A program made the position numbers and the translations under genes. The notes beneath the pieces were generated by a model. The model was not told the DNA's origin. It worked only from the letters and a program-made list of their open reading frames with translations, and did not search any database. Shown here in pieces: positions 32,801-44,864 of a DNA stretch of 64,000 nt (position 1 is its first letter; each line of letters opens with the position of its first letter). Source of the DNA: Acanthaster planci (lineage: Eukaryota > Echinodermata > Asteroidea > Valvatida > Acanthasteridae); the NCBI RefSeq assembly GCF_001949145.1, contig NW_019091364.1, forward strand, positions 1,352,677-1,416,676. The letters run 5' to 3'.

Positions 32801-34939
32801 AAAAGTTGCATGCCTGATGTATACATTTATTCACTGCTGCAGGTACGTTGATAGAAGCCGAGTAAAGGGCATGCCGTCATTTCAAGCTGCTAGTTTGGTT
32901 GTGTTCCTCACTCTTTACTTATCTGCCTGGAGCAGAAGCACCCCCTCATTGGTTGAAAAAAGCTGCGTTGGTGGGGAGTATTCATTTTGTTGGTAACGAT
33001 GCGAGCGCAATGCTTGCTTTTTTCCTAGTCATTCGTGAACCAGTGATGCGCAGTTAGTACCTAAGGAGCCTCCGTTACTCAATAAATGGTGCCCTCTCTT
33101 GGTCCAGCTCAAGGCTGATTGGCACCCATCAGTTAAAATTGACAACAATCATTTCACACTATAAATAACAAAATAAATCAAGATGTCGTTCCTATTGTAG
33201 AAGTATGACTATATCCGCATCGATGGCAGCACCTCGGCGATGCAGCGCAAGGCATGCTGCGACAGATTCCAGGAGGAGGAGGCATGTCGTGTGGCCGTCC
33301 TGTCCATCACCGCGGCCAACGCTGGCCTGACACTGACCTCAGCCAGCATGGTTGTCTTTGCAGAATTGTTCTGGAACCCAGGGGTAAGTTCGTTCCTTCC
33401 AGGATTTGGGCTTTTGCTTAAAGTTTATTAAAAATCACTGGCAGGTAAACTATTTGAGTTAAAATTTGTCTTGTGATTTGGAAAACCTTGCACGAGGTGG
33501 AATCTTTGTATCTTGTTTTTAAATACTGCCTGGAAACCGATCCCAAAACTTCTTCCAAAACTTGTTTTACTTTTCATCATCAATCTTAACACCACAAGTT
33601 TTGACCTGGACACAAGTTAGATTTGGAAATAATCCTACACCCGATTCAGTGCCCATTTTCCCACAATCCAAAGAATTCAGCATGCCATTGGCCTATCACA
33701 TTAACTGCTTTATTGACTTAGTGTGGCTTTTCTTAGATTCTGGTGCAGGCAGAGGACAGAGTTCATCGCATTGGACAACAGGATGCAATCAACATACGAT
33801 ATCTAATAGCCAAAGGCACAGCCGATGACTACATATGGTAGGTCAAGGATTGCGAATTCCTACATGCTCTCAGTCACGGCTGGTCTGAGTTTGCAGCAGA
33901 TTTGATAATTCTACCCTTATTCAGAGGAAAATGTTTTCATTATGCTGTTATCTTGAAACAGCAGTGTCGATTTTTTTCGCTGAACTTTCAGGAAATGAAA
34001 TATGAAAATTATTTATGTTTTGTAGCACACCTGCAAAGTGTGCCTCTGTGATAACATCAAACACAGAATCAGATGTTCAACTGTTGAATGAAAAGTTTGT
34101 CTATGTCATCAGGCCGCTGGTGCAGAAGAAACTGTCTGTGCTTGGGCAGGCGGGCTTGTCCAAAGATGACTTTTCAGAAGCTGGCATGACTGCACTGAAG
34201 GTACGCCCTCGCTGACTTGCAGTATTTCACCGACATTCTTCAGAATTTTAAATTTTCTCTCCACATTTTGCACATTAATATTTTGTATGTTTTTATTAGA
34301 GGTTGGTATACGGTGTGTTCCATTATTCCTTGTCTAGAGCAACCAAGTTTATTTTCCTTTTCACATAGATACCATGATATCCATTGTAGTTGCAAGTGCT
34401 TGTGAAATGTTAAAGATAAAAATTGATGCAGCCAGCCTCTTTACTTTCCTGTTCAGGATCCCAGACAGAAGAGCATCCTGTCTTTCTTTGAGAAGTCCTT
34501 CCTGGAAGATGACAAGACATTAGAGCAGGAGGATCTGGCTTGTCTGGTGGCCATGGAGTCACAGGAATCAGAGAATAGCGCCGATGCAGCTATGAATGCT
34601 GGGAAAGCAGAGGATTCTTGGACAGCTGTCAGAGCTGACAAGGACCATCAACTGCAGTTGGTCAGTTCTAGCATGCTTGGCGACACTACCAGTAAAGCAA
34701 GCTCTTCTAAAGAGGAGACAGCTGCCTCCGTGGCATCTGAGACTACACATCGTGACACATTAAAGGAGGGCAGTCAAAATCTCAAGGATGCCCCATCTGT
34801 GATGCCCATCAAGAAATCCAAGACCCTGTTTAGCACCCCTTGGGCCGTCAAGAAACCCCTGGTCGAATGTAACACCGGCGCCTTGGAGGAGAGTAAGGAC
34901 GCACCGCCTTCTAAAAGACAGAGAAATTTGAACCGTTAA
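26840..34939 (+). CDS. SMARCAL1: SMARCAL1 (HARP) annealing helicase; one-base frame break in exon 7
   Basis: An ATP-driven DNA-annealing SNF2 protein that remodels stalled replication forks on RPA-coated DNA. Coding exons: 26840-27731, 27867-27917, 28168-28351, 28841-28991, 29351-29512, 30295-30360, 30814-30953, 31434-31565, 31826-31906, 32149-32219, 32429-32528, 33201-33383, 33737-33837, 34113-34200, 34457-34939. All junction phases agree. The protein is about 961 residues (human 954). The N-terminal RPA32-binding helix reads [20 protein letters not shown], which sets the start at 26840 rather than the in-frame ATG at 26756. A single HARP domain spans about 266-315. Walker A is DDMGLGKT, box II is DECH, the SGTPALSRP motif is present, and motif VI is [10 protein letters not shown]. 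Exon 15 has QKSILSFF, a PCNA-box match. Exon 7 needs one extra base near 30899-30900 to stay in frame. Confidence 0.95.
30041..30156. mobile_element. short MITE, family 4 (GTGTCCRAATTACTTGGCTATG ends)
   Basis: The left end GTGTCCGAATTACTTGGCTA and right end TAGCCAAGTAATTTGGACAC are near-perfect inverted repeats around a 75-bp centre (CACCAGTCTATAGTAGTGGC). It sits in SMARCAL1 intron 5. A copy lacking the right inverted repeat is at 51323-51415 in CIR1. Confidence 0.8.
32674..32815. mobile_element. MITE family 2, second copy
   Basis: GCCGTGCAACTTGGACTTTGAC through TGGCATGAATGTGAAGTG and GTGAAAAACGAGGACATC to GGAAAAGTTGCATGCCT matches 17061-17200 end to end. It lies in SMARCAL1 intron 11. Confidence 0.75.
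32934..33117. repeat. dispersed repeat, family 3, copy 2
   Basis: It shares AGCAGAAGCACCCCCTCATT, TTCATTTTGTTGGTAACGAT, GGAGCCTCCGTTACT and GCCCTCTCTTGGT with 20557-20705 and 42836-43028. Located in SMARCAL1 intron 11 upstream of exon 12. Confidence 0.7.
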
Positions 34940-35806
34940 AAAGAGGGACGCATGCTGCCTGCGTACTGTGTAATGTGAGCTTCATCCTCACCGACAAAAA
35001 ACTTTCTCAAGGCAAGGAATTTCAGGAATTCATAACATACACGGACACCCTTTTGAGAAGCAATGGTGATTGTTGGATTGGGTTGAATTTTTTTATCTGC
35101 TCCCACCAAATGAACTTTTCAGTCACAGGAATTAAGTTAAAAAATGTATCGAATACACCTCAACAGAATTCTGAACAGGCATCCATTAATATTAGAGACA
35201 TTTTATTGTACAAGATTTCTGAAATGCAAAAAAAATATTACCCTTTTGAGTATCAGGTACTTTTTCTCCAAATCAGTAGTTTGAATCTTGCTTCCATGAA
35301 TTTTTTTTGTTCCACTCAAAATCAAATACATTTGAAATTTATTTTAATCGCAAAATATAATTCATATGCAAGTCCTATTAAGTAAGTCAAAGATGTTACA
35401 AGCCCTTATGCAAATCACTTCTCAATATGCATGTTCATCTGCATGTCATTCATGAATATTAATAGGAATTAAAATCTGTGATTATTGCTTGTGTAAACTT
35501 GTGTTGCTTATTCTGAGATAGCATGTCTCCAACTGGGATTTTCAGAAAGCAAAACGAACGTTGCTTTCAAGCATATCCAAGATCCTTTTGTTTCTACAAA
35601 ACCTGATACCAATGTTGCCCTTAGATGCTTAGGCACTACTGCTGCATATGTGTGGGTGGTGAACCAACCTCTGAGCATACGTTGTTTTATAACATGATGA
35701 AAAGTGATATTAGTAAAGTGTCTTGCTTGCGGACACAAGGACCATGATTCCCTGGATGGACACCGCAGCTTTTGAACCAGGAAATGCGACCGCGACACAC
35801 CACTCC
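34940..35806. other. convergent 3' intergenic region between SMARCAL1 and ZNF622
   Basis: The two genes end tail to tail 867 bp apart, so this stretch must hold both 3' UTRs. It is AT-rich. I did not find an unambiguous AATAAA at the expected distance for either gene, and the open frames here have no recognisable peptide. Confidence 0.5.
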
Positions 35807-38800
35807 TCAGAAGATGACTTGAGGGCGGAGGTGTGGCTGCATCTTGTTGGCCTTCATGCTCAGGTGTAGGTCCTTCCTGGAGCGGAACTTCTGAAAGTAG
35901 CGCATGTCTCGGATTTGCTTCTGGGCAGCCTCACCTGTGCAGTGATAACATAAGACTGAGTGTGCATGATGGATTCATATGTCAGTACAGGCAACTGGTA
36001 ACCTATCATGTTGCGGTTAATGCATAAAAAACTCTTTAAGTCGTCTGTAAGTAATTACAGACCACACCACTGCTAAACTTCTGTCTTGAGGAAATCTTTG
36101 GCATGTTGAGAATCTGGTTATCAAATGTATTTGCTTCTTTTTCTCAGAATTTGATGGAACTTGCATAGAATGTCTGGCCTTAAGGTAGAAAGACCAGAAG
36201 AGCTATTCATTTCTGACAAAATCTCAAAGTTTTAAAATGTGACAGCAAACTTTAGAGAACTGGAAACTTATTAAGCTGCTTTTCAAAATGTGAAATGTAA
36301 AATAGTACATTGGCAGCTTTGTGGTTGAATTAAGTCCAACTAATAAATTTTGCAAGGCATATACTTGTTTTCTGCTGGTCTCTTAAATATTACCTTTATT
36401 CCCGCTCCAGCCAAGGGCTCGGTACTGTGTCATTATCCGACCAATCACGGCCTTGTGACACTTAACAATTTGCCGCACTGGAGGTACATTCTGACGGAAG
36501 TAACGATGGAGTTCTCTGTGACCGATTCGTGCTCCTGTCAGCCAACATATTAGAAAACTTTGGTTGAGTGTTAAAAAAATGGTGAAATTGAAATATTGAA
36601 GACATTTCTAATATCTGTTGAGTACAAGGCTCAGCACGACCATTTTAGTGCACGTAGGCAACTGTACGCTCAATAATCACCCGTCCTCAAAGAAAACCAT
36701 TAATTCCTGGCCGGGAAACATAATTATGGCAAACTGTCTTGCCTAAGGACACATGCACATGCACTGCAACCCCACTCACTGGACTGGACTTCAAAATGTG
36801 TGGGGTGGCCCATCTCATCTCGTGGCCCTTCTGTAGACAACTCCACTTGCATTTTCTTACCTGATGGTAACACCAACTCGTAGCCCTCCTGTTGGATCTG
36901 TAACGCACTGTCGTCCACTTCATCATCATCACTATCACCCGCTACCCCTTCCTCTGTCTCACCCCCTCTGGCATGGTCGGGGTAGCTTTTTCTGCACCAA
37001 ACCGAATAAGATTCTGTTACTTTGCTACACGTCAAAACTGGGTGGAGATAAATTTCATGAGGAGGCAATTTCATGGAAATTGAAACCAATTTTCATGAAA
37101 CCAACCAAAGTGTCATGCACTTTGTATGCATTTTGGTTGGTTCCCAGCTGATTTTTGCTCTGCACATAAATCTGCTAATCCATCTTTTCTACTTAGAAGC
37201 TCCACAGCGTCGGGCATAGATTGAACGGTTGTGTACTTGCAAGTACATGAGCCCTGAATCAAAATGTATACAGCACGTAACAGATGAACCATTTAATACT
37301 AACCTGAAGTCATAGAAGTCGGCATACTCATAAATGATGTCGCCCTCATACTGTAGCTTACAATGTCCCTTATCCCTCATGTGTCTCTGGACGGCATCCA
37401 ATGAGTAGAAAGTGCGCCCTCTGTCGTTGCACCACAGACACATGAAGCCACATCCAACTTTCTCCCCTGTTGGAAATCAGATACAGAGACAGCTATGAAG
37501 AATCGGATCTAAACGCTAAAAATACTTGTGCAAACATGGCACACAGTTTTGAAGTTATTTAAGACATTTCACTTCACTTGTGACAATGTATGGAATTTTG
37601 AACATGTTTTAGGAAATATATAAAAGTAACATTCTCTAAAGAAATAAAAAAGTCAAGAAGACAAGTCATCTATCATCTAGAAATCTATAATTTTTCCTAT
37701 ACAACAAAATAACCCATGACTGTGTTTTAGGGGCGTATGCCCCTAGAACCACTCCCCTCCAACTTGGCCCTGGTAAAAAGTATTTTCACCCACCCAGATA
37801 GGCCAGGAGACCTTCCAGATCACACACATACTCCACATTTGGCAGGAAAAAACTGTGGGCTCGCGTCATGTGACTGCAGTTTTTCTCCACGGACTGTGAG
37901 GTGTGACTGCAGAAGAGACAATCGGTGGTTGTGATTGGCTCTCCCTCAATCTCTTCCCATTCGTCGTCATCATCTGCCATTTCTAAACACCAGTGGAAAG
38001 GTGAATGCAAGTTATCACTCTTAATTATGCACTTAATTATCGAGTGGTATCTTTGTTGCATCTGGAATTCAAGAACGCTGTAATATTTGCTGGGATGTAA
38101 TTTGGTTCTTAAAAAGGAGCCAAAGCATATTCTTTCAACACTTCAACGAGAAAAATAACCAAAGTAAGAACTGTAACATGTTTAAGGTCACCAAAGCAAG
38201 GCCAGAGGTCAATGGGGTCACTCGTACTTAATGACCTTTGTGAAATTCTTTCCTTGGAAAAAATCCATACCAACATCCTGAGTTGAACTGGAGGCCCCTC
38301 CCAAACTCTCTCTCTTCTCTCTGATTTTGGTTTTTGACGTCTCTGCCTTATCAACAGATTTGTTTTCAGTGGCGACATCTTTCGATTCCGCTGTTGATTC
38401 TGAATCAAGTCCCTTCTCACGATTCTTGGCATTTCTCTTCTCAACCTGTATTAAAAAGCATTAAAAACTGTACAAGTTCCATTTGTGACACCACGTTTGG
38501 GAAAAATATGATTTCAAAACTGGTTTGGGTAGTTAACATGTATTTGGAAAGAGATTGTTGCAGCAAAGACAAAGTTGTAAATGCACAGGTGGAAAATGAA
38601 AGTGCTAAACTTAACGTATCGTTAACACACCATTACCTCTACCTCCCGTTGTCTAGCAATGCGAGCTTCAGTCTCCCTATGCTTCTTGGACTGCATGTGA
38701 TTGGTGAACGCGTTCCCCGTACTGAAGTGCTTCCCGCATGTTTGACATGAGGAAGATGAGTCCTGCTGGGCCTGGGACGCCTGCGCTTGCTTGTCCAGCA

Positions 38801-38957
38801 CCCGCTGCTTGAACTCCTCGGCGGTGACTGGCACCATCTCAGCCAGCTTGCGCTTCAGGTTGTAGCGGTGCCAGTCGGACTTGTAGTGCGCCCTCTGGAG
38901 GTCAGCGCTGGCAAAGGCCACCCGGCACGATATGCATGTGAAAGACAGGGACGACAT
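35807..38957 (-). CDS. ZNF622: zinc finger protein 622 / REI1-like 60S ribosome maturation factor
   Basis: The yeast homologue Rei1 acts on cytoplasmic pre-60S particles in recycling of the Arx1 export factor. Seven exons in gene order: 38637-38957, 38271-38445, 37794-37982, 37304-37466, 36861-36991, 36394-36534, 35807-35934. Phases agree throughout, giving 415 residues (human 477; the acidic linker is shorter). ATG at 38957 is chosen over the in-frame ATG at 38984 because MSSLSFTCISCRVAF aligns with the family N-terminus. Visible C2H2 fingers: CISCRVAFASADLQRAHYK, CQTCGKHFSTGNAFTNHM, CLFCSHTSQSVEKNCSHM and CLWCNDRGRTFYSLDAVQ. EYADFYDFR, ELVLPSGARIGHREL, VIGRIMTQYRALGWSG and the end MQPHLRPQVIF are family hallmarks. 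The gene is convergent with SMARCAL1 and divergent from RPL37A. Confidence 0.95.
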
Positions 38958-39298
38958 TTCTGTATTTGGAAAGATAATGGTCAAACGTTATGATGTCAAA
39001 TTACATGCCCAATCACTTAGCATGGGGCCTTGTGTTATTCTAAAAAGTAATCTGTGAAGTTGCAACAATGACAGTTAAAAACAATATGACTATAGATGTT
39101 ACATTTTATCCCCCAAATATTAAGAAACTAAGAAAAGTGGCACAAGCCAGCTCCTTCCAACAAATTTATGAACAAGACCTTCCAAACACCCCCAGCCCTA
39201 TCATGCTCATCATGCACTGACCATGGTCCCTGCAAAGTATCCGGAATGGATCACCCAATCATCTGATCATGTTAACTTCAACTGTTAAAAAAGGCAAC

Positions 39299-39480
39299 TG
39301 GAAAGAGTTTCATATGCGGACATCACTTGACACCCATGGCGTGATATCCTGTGCACAAACTTCATGAGCTTGTTCTTTAATTCTAAGTGTTTTCTGTGCA
39401 TGCTAAATAAGTAAATGCTTCCATATTTTCCCTGCTAAAACTTACTTTTTAAGACATGCTATCACTTTCTGATATGGCTT
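39299..39480. repeat. single arm of fold-back repeat family 5
   Basis: GGAAAGAGTTTCATATG, ATCACTTGACACCC, CTGTGCACAAAC, AATTCTAAGTGTTTTCT and CTTTCTGATATGGCT follow the same order as the right arm of the fold-back element at 57312-57500. Only one arm is present. Confidence 0.65.
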
Positions 39481-40124
39481 ATAAACCACTACGAGGGAAA
39501 ATTAGAGATGTCCGTATAGAACTAAGACTGATGGAAGAATAGGGGTTTCGGACTAGGCCCCGTATACTGGCAAAAAGTACATGTATACACAACAGCAGTA
39601 ACGATTTGATTTTGAGTCACTGAGCTTGCGGACACAACAAAAACCAAAACTGAGGCAAATCCTGTCTCTTACATGTCTAACAGTAACAAAGATACATGTA
39701 TTTACCTTAAATTTGTGCTTGTATGAAGAACTAGTAGTGGTGAGACTGTCAGGGAAGTACGACAAGATGGTATTCACAAACGAAAGCAGCGTGAATTTAC
39801 GTACAGGTCAGGACTTCACATTCGCTGATATGGTAAGTGTGCTCAATCTGTATTTTGCATAACATGACACTTGATTGTGCAATAATACCTTTTGTGTAAA
39901 ATGGAACGTTCGTTATAAAGAAACAGTTTCAAAAATATTTGAATTTTTGCTTTGATATCAGTTCAATGGTACTTTAAGACAAAGGGGAATATAAGCATTG
40001 AAATACTTGCAAAAATGCGGATTTATCTAAAGTTAAAAAAAATGTGGAATGATCTATTATGAATTAAAGGGGTGGGGAAATTTATGGCCTCTGACCTCAT
40101 AGTACCCAGAATGCAGTGTCCTCT

Positions 40125-40134
40125 GCCATCTTGG
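40125..40134 (+). promoter_or_regulatory. GCCATCTTGG (YY1-type) element in a pyrimidine-rich leader, RPL37A
   Basis: GTCCTCTGCCATCTTGGCTC lies just upstream of the proposed RPL37A initiator ATG. CCATCTTGG is the YY1 consensus found near start sites of many animal ribosomal-protein genes, and the preceding CCTCT could be a short 5' TOP tract. This supports 40147 as the start. The exact transcription start is inferred. Confidence 0.45.
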
Positions 40135-40146
40135 CTCGTTTAGAAA

Positions 40147-42592
40147 ATGGTTAGTGATGGAGGAGTCGAAGATAAAATCCACAAAAATCGAGCAGATCAA
40201 ATTATGAAATTCATATTTAACACTAAATTTGAAATTTCAAAGATATGCAACGCGTGACTCTTAACTTATTTTCGTGTAAAATGATTTCAATCTTACAAAC
40301 GAGGCAAGTAAATGTAACGTCACGGATTTGTAGTACGTAGGCATCTAGGTATGTTAATGCAATGTGTGAGGGCGTAAAGTTATCGCATTCCTAGTGCATC
40401 GAATATCACAGTGTAGGTAGGATATGGTCATCAGTCATTGAGGGTTGGGCGAATAAAATTAAAAGGAGTGAGATCCATGAGATAATGACATTACCTTTGT
40501 CTTCCAAGTAGTTTTGTGATTGCTATTAAACTCATTTCATGGGAAGGCCTAAACCATGATACAGGGCCTAGGCCTAGTAACCCTGGCATTTTGCTCCTAG
40601 GCCAACTACATTCTCGCTGTCAGCGTGATGTCATTATGCTATGCCATCTTTTAACACGCTACAAAGGGGCAAATTTACACTTCATGCTATTCAGTAAAGT
40701 ACAGAAGTTCCCGGATGTCCAATTGTGAGAATGACCTAGGCCCTAGCTTCCCAGGTCAAACCAATACAGTAGACCAGTATTTTTTTAATCAGTGGGGCAC
40801 CTGTCATGGCTAGCATTTAATCAAAGTGGAGGCTTAGCCTATATTTTGTTAGCATCTTGTCACACATTACATTTTGATTAATAGGCCTATTAAACGTATA
40901 TCAGTTGCTCAATTCCCCGAATGAGAGTGAGTGAACAGCAGTGGTTGTTGAATTAGCCTTGAAAACACAATGTTACAAGACCAATTTCAGGCCAGGCCAT
41001 TCTCGCAGTTGGCATGACGTCACTACGGACTTTAACATGTTTCAACACGTGGCAAAGGGGCAAATTTACCCCCCTTGTATTCACTTTGTACAGAAGTTCC
41101 CACATGTCTGACAGTGTGAATGTGAACAATTTGTGATTTTTTTCTTCATCCGTAAAGGTCCCTAAATCTTTTTTATTGAAATATTTTTATTGCACTTTAC
41201 TTTTTGAATTTGAGTGAATATATTTCATTTTTCTTTTGTGATCTCTGGCTCTGGAGGTTTTTAAGGGAAACAATGTGAGCAATTGCATTCCATCTCGTGG
41301 ACTAATGAACAGGACTGATGAATACCAATTTACAATCACAATGTAAGCATAGAACCAGACAAAGATTTGTCGCCGTAAATTTTAAACTTGAAGCACCCCA
41401 AGCCCTTACTGCACATGTTTAATTGCCAGTCTGGCAAAAAAGTAAAAACAAATTGGTACTGGTTCATGGTCAAATATCCTCTGCCTTCAATTAGACAAAT
41501 TAAGTTTTGTTGCTGCAGTGGAGAGAAACTTGCGTGAAGTGACGTAGCTATACGTAGCTTCAGTATTTATACTTCAGTGTAATTTTTTCTGTGATGCGTT
41601 GTCTTTCAGGCCAAGCGTACAAAGAAGGTCGGCATCACAGGGAAATATGGCACGCGCTACGGTGCCTCACTGCGTAAGATGGTCAAGAAGATCGAGATCT
41701 CGCAGCACGGAAAGTACACCTGTGTCTTCTGTGGAAAAGTAAGACACTGCTCATCTGGTTGGGCAAAATGGGTTTGGACAGAATTCATTGGCAATATCAA
41801 TTGGAGGGACAGCTAGCTGCTCCTTGTTGGGCATGAAGGTGGTCGTAGACCAATAGGAGACATTGTTCCAGCTTTGTGTACCAGAGCCGCACTGCATTAA
41901 GACTTGTAAGTTGCATGAGCTCAGATTTAACATTCTCAAGTCAGGAGCAAGTGTGTATAATTTGTATTGCGACAAAGAAGTAGGCTTGCCTTGTAACTTA
42001 ATGCGTTGTCGTTATTCTTTTTTGAACAGGATTCAATGAGGAGGAAGTGCGTAGGCATCTGGAACTGCAAGGCCTGTCGGAAGGTGGTTGCAGGAGGTGC
42101 TTGGGTCTACAGGTGAGTCTGTAGGTGATGCCAGACGTGACTTTGTTGACCAAACCACCCTGCGCTTGAAGGGCCAGGATTGCCAAGATTAGTGTGGGGT
42201 CCCCTAAAATATTTGAATTTTTTAATTTTTATTTTCCTATGTTTGCTGTTCATAAGCGGTAGGTAAAGTTCGCATCAACCTGCCACCTGGAGGTTGTTTA
42301 GGATTTGGCAGGATTGAGGAAGGAACAGCTCATGCCCTGTTACTCAGTGTCGGTCTTGGTGGTCTTTGTAGGTTATAATGCAAAGAGTGTGCTAAGTGTG
42401 ACTGTTCAGCACTAGATTCAAGTGGGTTTAGGAAGTCTGGTTATAAAAATCGCCTGGCGTTTTTAAGTTGGTTTCAAAGTTTAAGATGATGAAGTTCTTC
42501 AATCGTACTGTTTTGTTTTGGTCAACAGCACCACTGCAGCAGCAACCGTGAGGAGTGCTGTCCGCCGCCTTCGTGAAATGAAGGAAACATAA
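40147..42592 (+). CDS. RPL37A: 60S ribosomal protein L37a (eL43)
   Basis: Four coding exons: 40147-40149 (ATG alone), 41610-41738, 42030-42112, 42529-42592, giving 92 residues, the human length. The peptide [52 protein letters not shown] and [18 protein letters not shown] is nearly identical to animal L37a. The four zinc-binding cysteines are present as CVFC and CKAC. Exon 2 begins with GCC directly after an acceptor, so the initiator must be the last three bases of exon 1. The ATG at 40147 (donor GTTAGT, YY1-like leader) is preferred. An ATG at 39830 followed by GTAAGT is possible. Exons 2-4 are certain. Confidence 0.93.
40609..40733. mobile_element. MITE family 6 (CATTCTCGC inverted ends), copy 1
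   Basis: It starts CATTCTCGCTGTCAGCGTGA and ends GTCCAATTGTGAGAATG, with AAAGGGGCAAATTTACAC and GTACAGAAGTTCCC inside. The ends form an imperfect inverted repeat. Other copies are at 40998-41122 and, in the opposite orientation, 49705-49823. Confidence 0.7.
40998..41122. mobile_element. MITE family 6, copy 2
   Basis: CATTCTCGCAGTTGGCATGA, CGTCACTACGGACTTTAACA, GGCAAAGGGGCAAATTTACC and GTACAGAAGTTCCCACATGT repeat copy 1 in the same RPL37A intron, 390 bp downstream. This copy contains a full TGACGTCA. Confidence 0.7.
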
Positions 42593-42748
42593 GGCTGTTG
42601 TCTGGATACGGACTTAAAGGGATTGCATTAACCACCATTGGGAAAATGCCATGATGCTGTCACCACAAACCTTGGCTAACTGTACGTGGGATATACCGCT
42701 TGCCGCAATCGGCTCGCAAAAGGAATCGTTTTGTTTTTGAATCGGTGA

Positions 42749-42754
42749 AATAAA
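42749..42754 (+). promoter_or_regulatory. poly(A) signal of RPL37A
   Basis: AATAAA in GTGAAATAAATCCAGTGTG, about 160 nt after the RPL37A stop, followed within 40 nt by a GT-rich stretch. This is a typical cleavage and polyadenylation layout. Confidence 0.7.
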
Positions 42755-42835
42755 TCCAGTGTGATCTGAGGGAAGTGTACAAATGGAGTATAGTGTGTCT
42801 TTATTTCATTACGTACATGTAAGAGTTGAATGCTA

Positions 42836-43028
42836 TCCGCTTCCAGCAGAAGCACCCCCTCATCGGTTGAGAAGAGCCATGTTTGTCAGGAATATTCATC
42901 TTGTTGGTAGCGATGTGACTGTAACGAGTGCATTTCATAGTTGTTTGTGAACTAGTGAAGTTCAGTTCTGACCAAAGGAGCCTCCATTGCTAAGAAAATT
43001 GCGCCCTCTCTTGGTTCCGCTTGAGGCT
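42836..43028. repeat. dispersed repeat, family 3, copy 3
   Basis: The copy runs from CCGCTTCCAGCAGAAGCACC through AGAAGAGCCATGTTTGT, TGTTGGTAGCGATGTGAC and GGAGCCTCCATTGCT to CCCTCTCTTGGTTCCGCTTG. It is the most complete copy in the window. Confidence 0.7.
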
Positions 43029-44864
43029 CTTTGTGGATTTTGCCCAAAAGCCAGTGCACATTCGTAAAACTGTAGTTATTTTATTCAATGCATGTACATG
43101 CATGGATCAGCATGTGTCTGCCCTTCAATGCACAATGGTACATAAATTAATTTTTTTTTAACCAGGAAACGTTCAAATCTTCAAATGAAGCAAGACATAC
43201 TTGTGAGAATCTTTATTCCAGCACTCGCCACATTCAACAATTACGATATTGTTTAGTGCAGTGAACTTGGTGGCAATCTAAAAATCATTTGACGCCTTTA
43301 CGAGTAAAATTCATAATTTCCATTGGAAATAATGGACAACGGAGGAAGTTGAATAGACAACATACTTTCGCTTGGATATTTGCTGAAAGTACATTTTACA
43401 ACTAAAAAGCTGAAACTGTGAAATGTACACAGTGGATTCTTTCCCATGGTTTGCAAAACAAGTATAAATTAATATTCCATTTAAAAACTCATAAATTTTT
43501 GAAACACTTGAGATTAGACATGGGAATACCTTTTAACACAAAAAACATGAAAACCCATGTACTATTCACAGCTGCAAGAGTCCTCAATTTTCCTTCAACC
43601 AAGAATTATGTGTTAGCCAAATAACTCATTTGTATAGTTTGTAAAGGTGAAAGTTGTACAATTTTTGGCAGATACCGATTTTAATGCCCTTTTCGCTTAT
43701 ATTTCACACTTGGGCACTGAATCTTGGTGATCCTGAACTTTTTTCTCTTAAAACTATTTCTGGTAAGATTGGGTACAAATCTCATAGCAATGCATACATG
43801 TATTAGCCAGGATGCGTTTTGTGCTTCCCAAAAATCCAGATACAAAGCACCTGCAGTATACATCTGATGATGCCTTGGGTTGTACCGTTAGTTGGCATTA
43901 TTTTGTCCTTAATCAGCAGATTATTTGGTTACTCTGTGCAACTGGTCCAAAGCTGTTACAGAGAGAATTGTGCCAGTGTCAGACTTTGGAACCAAACTGG
44001 CAGTTTGTCATGCGCACAGCAGTACAGCCTGCATCTCCTGTGCTAATTGTCCATACGTACTGATGCATAATCCACCATTGTGGTTCCAACAATAGAGATG
44101 CTCATGTCCAGGCCTGCTCATGTCGAAACTCTCTCTATGTACAGCTCTGAATTGGTCTAATCTCTCACTAGGCATGAACTGATGAAACTACCGACTACTT
44201 TTTGCATGCAGATGTACATGTAATTAGTCCCTTCGTACCACCAAGAAAGAAAGAAATGCTGATCCAAATTTTGTTACAGGTGAAAGAAGAAATACCGATC
44301 AGAAATACTGGGAAAAAGTGGATTATATACATGTACTTTGATGGGACAGCCTACAAATTTCCTCCTTTTTTCTTTTTATCAATGAGGACAATGGGTCTTA
44401 AAAACATGTTAAACTAACTCTGAGAACTTAAAATGTAGAAAATTTCTACTCGTTACACTTCATTTTATACCAAATAAGACTTATTACATGGCACTACATT
44501 GGTGGTGGTTCCAAATTGCCGTAACTGCTTAAGTGCATTACATAAAAAGGATCTAATTTCTACTTTTATTGCCAACTCTCTTATCCCTTGAGATATTTGT
44601 GACAACATGCAGCACTTTCCTCTTTGATATTTCATTCCTTTTTGTGACAATTTTGTCAATTTCAATCTCAAAAAGAACCAATGAAAGAGGGGCATCACAC
44701 ACAATAGTGGTGAAGTGAAAGCAGCGTTTCTTACGTTCACCAAACAACCCTTCAACCACGTTTAAAATGGAGTGTACTTCTGGACGATACATTACAATAC
44801 TTGGAATTGAAGGGGAAGAAAGAGAAAGGGGAAAAAAGCCAATTGCACAATGCAGCAGTGATAT

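Larger units (their letters stand above)
38958..40146. promoter_or_regulatory. divergent region between ZNF622 and RPL37A
   Basis: Both promoters should lie in this 1.2-kb head-to-head interval. It also holds one arm of the fold-back repeat seen at 56.7-57.5 kb (39299-39480). An ATG followed by a strong donor at 39830-39832 (ATATGGTAAGT) is an alternative first-exon candidate for RPL37A. Confidence 0.45.
42593..44864. other. convergent 3' intergenic region between RPL37A and RETREG
   Basis: RPL37A has AATAAA at 42749-42754, about 160 nt past its stop. For RETREG, TTTATT at 44565-44570 (AATAAA on its strand) lies about 300 nt beyond the stop. A family 3 repeat lies at 42836-43028. I see no further gene. 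Confidence 0.55.
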
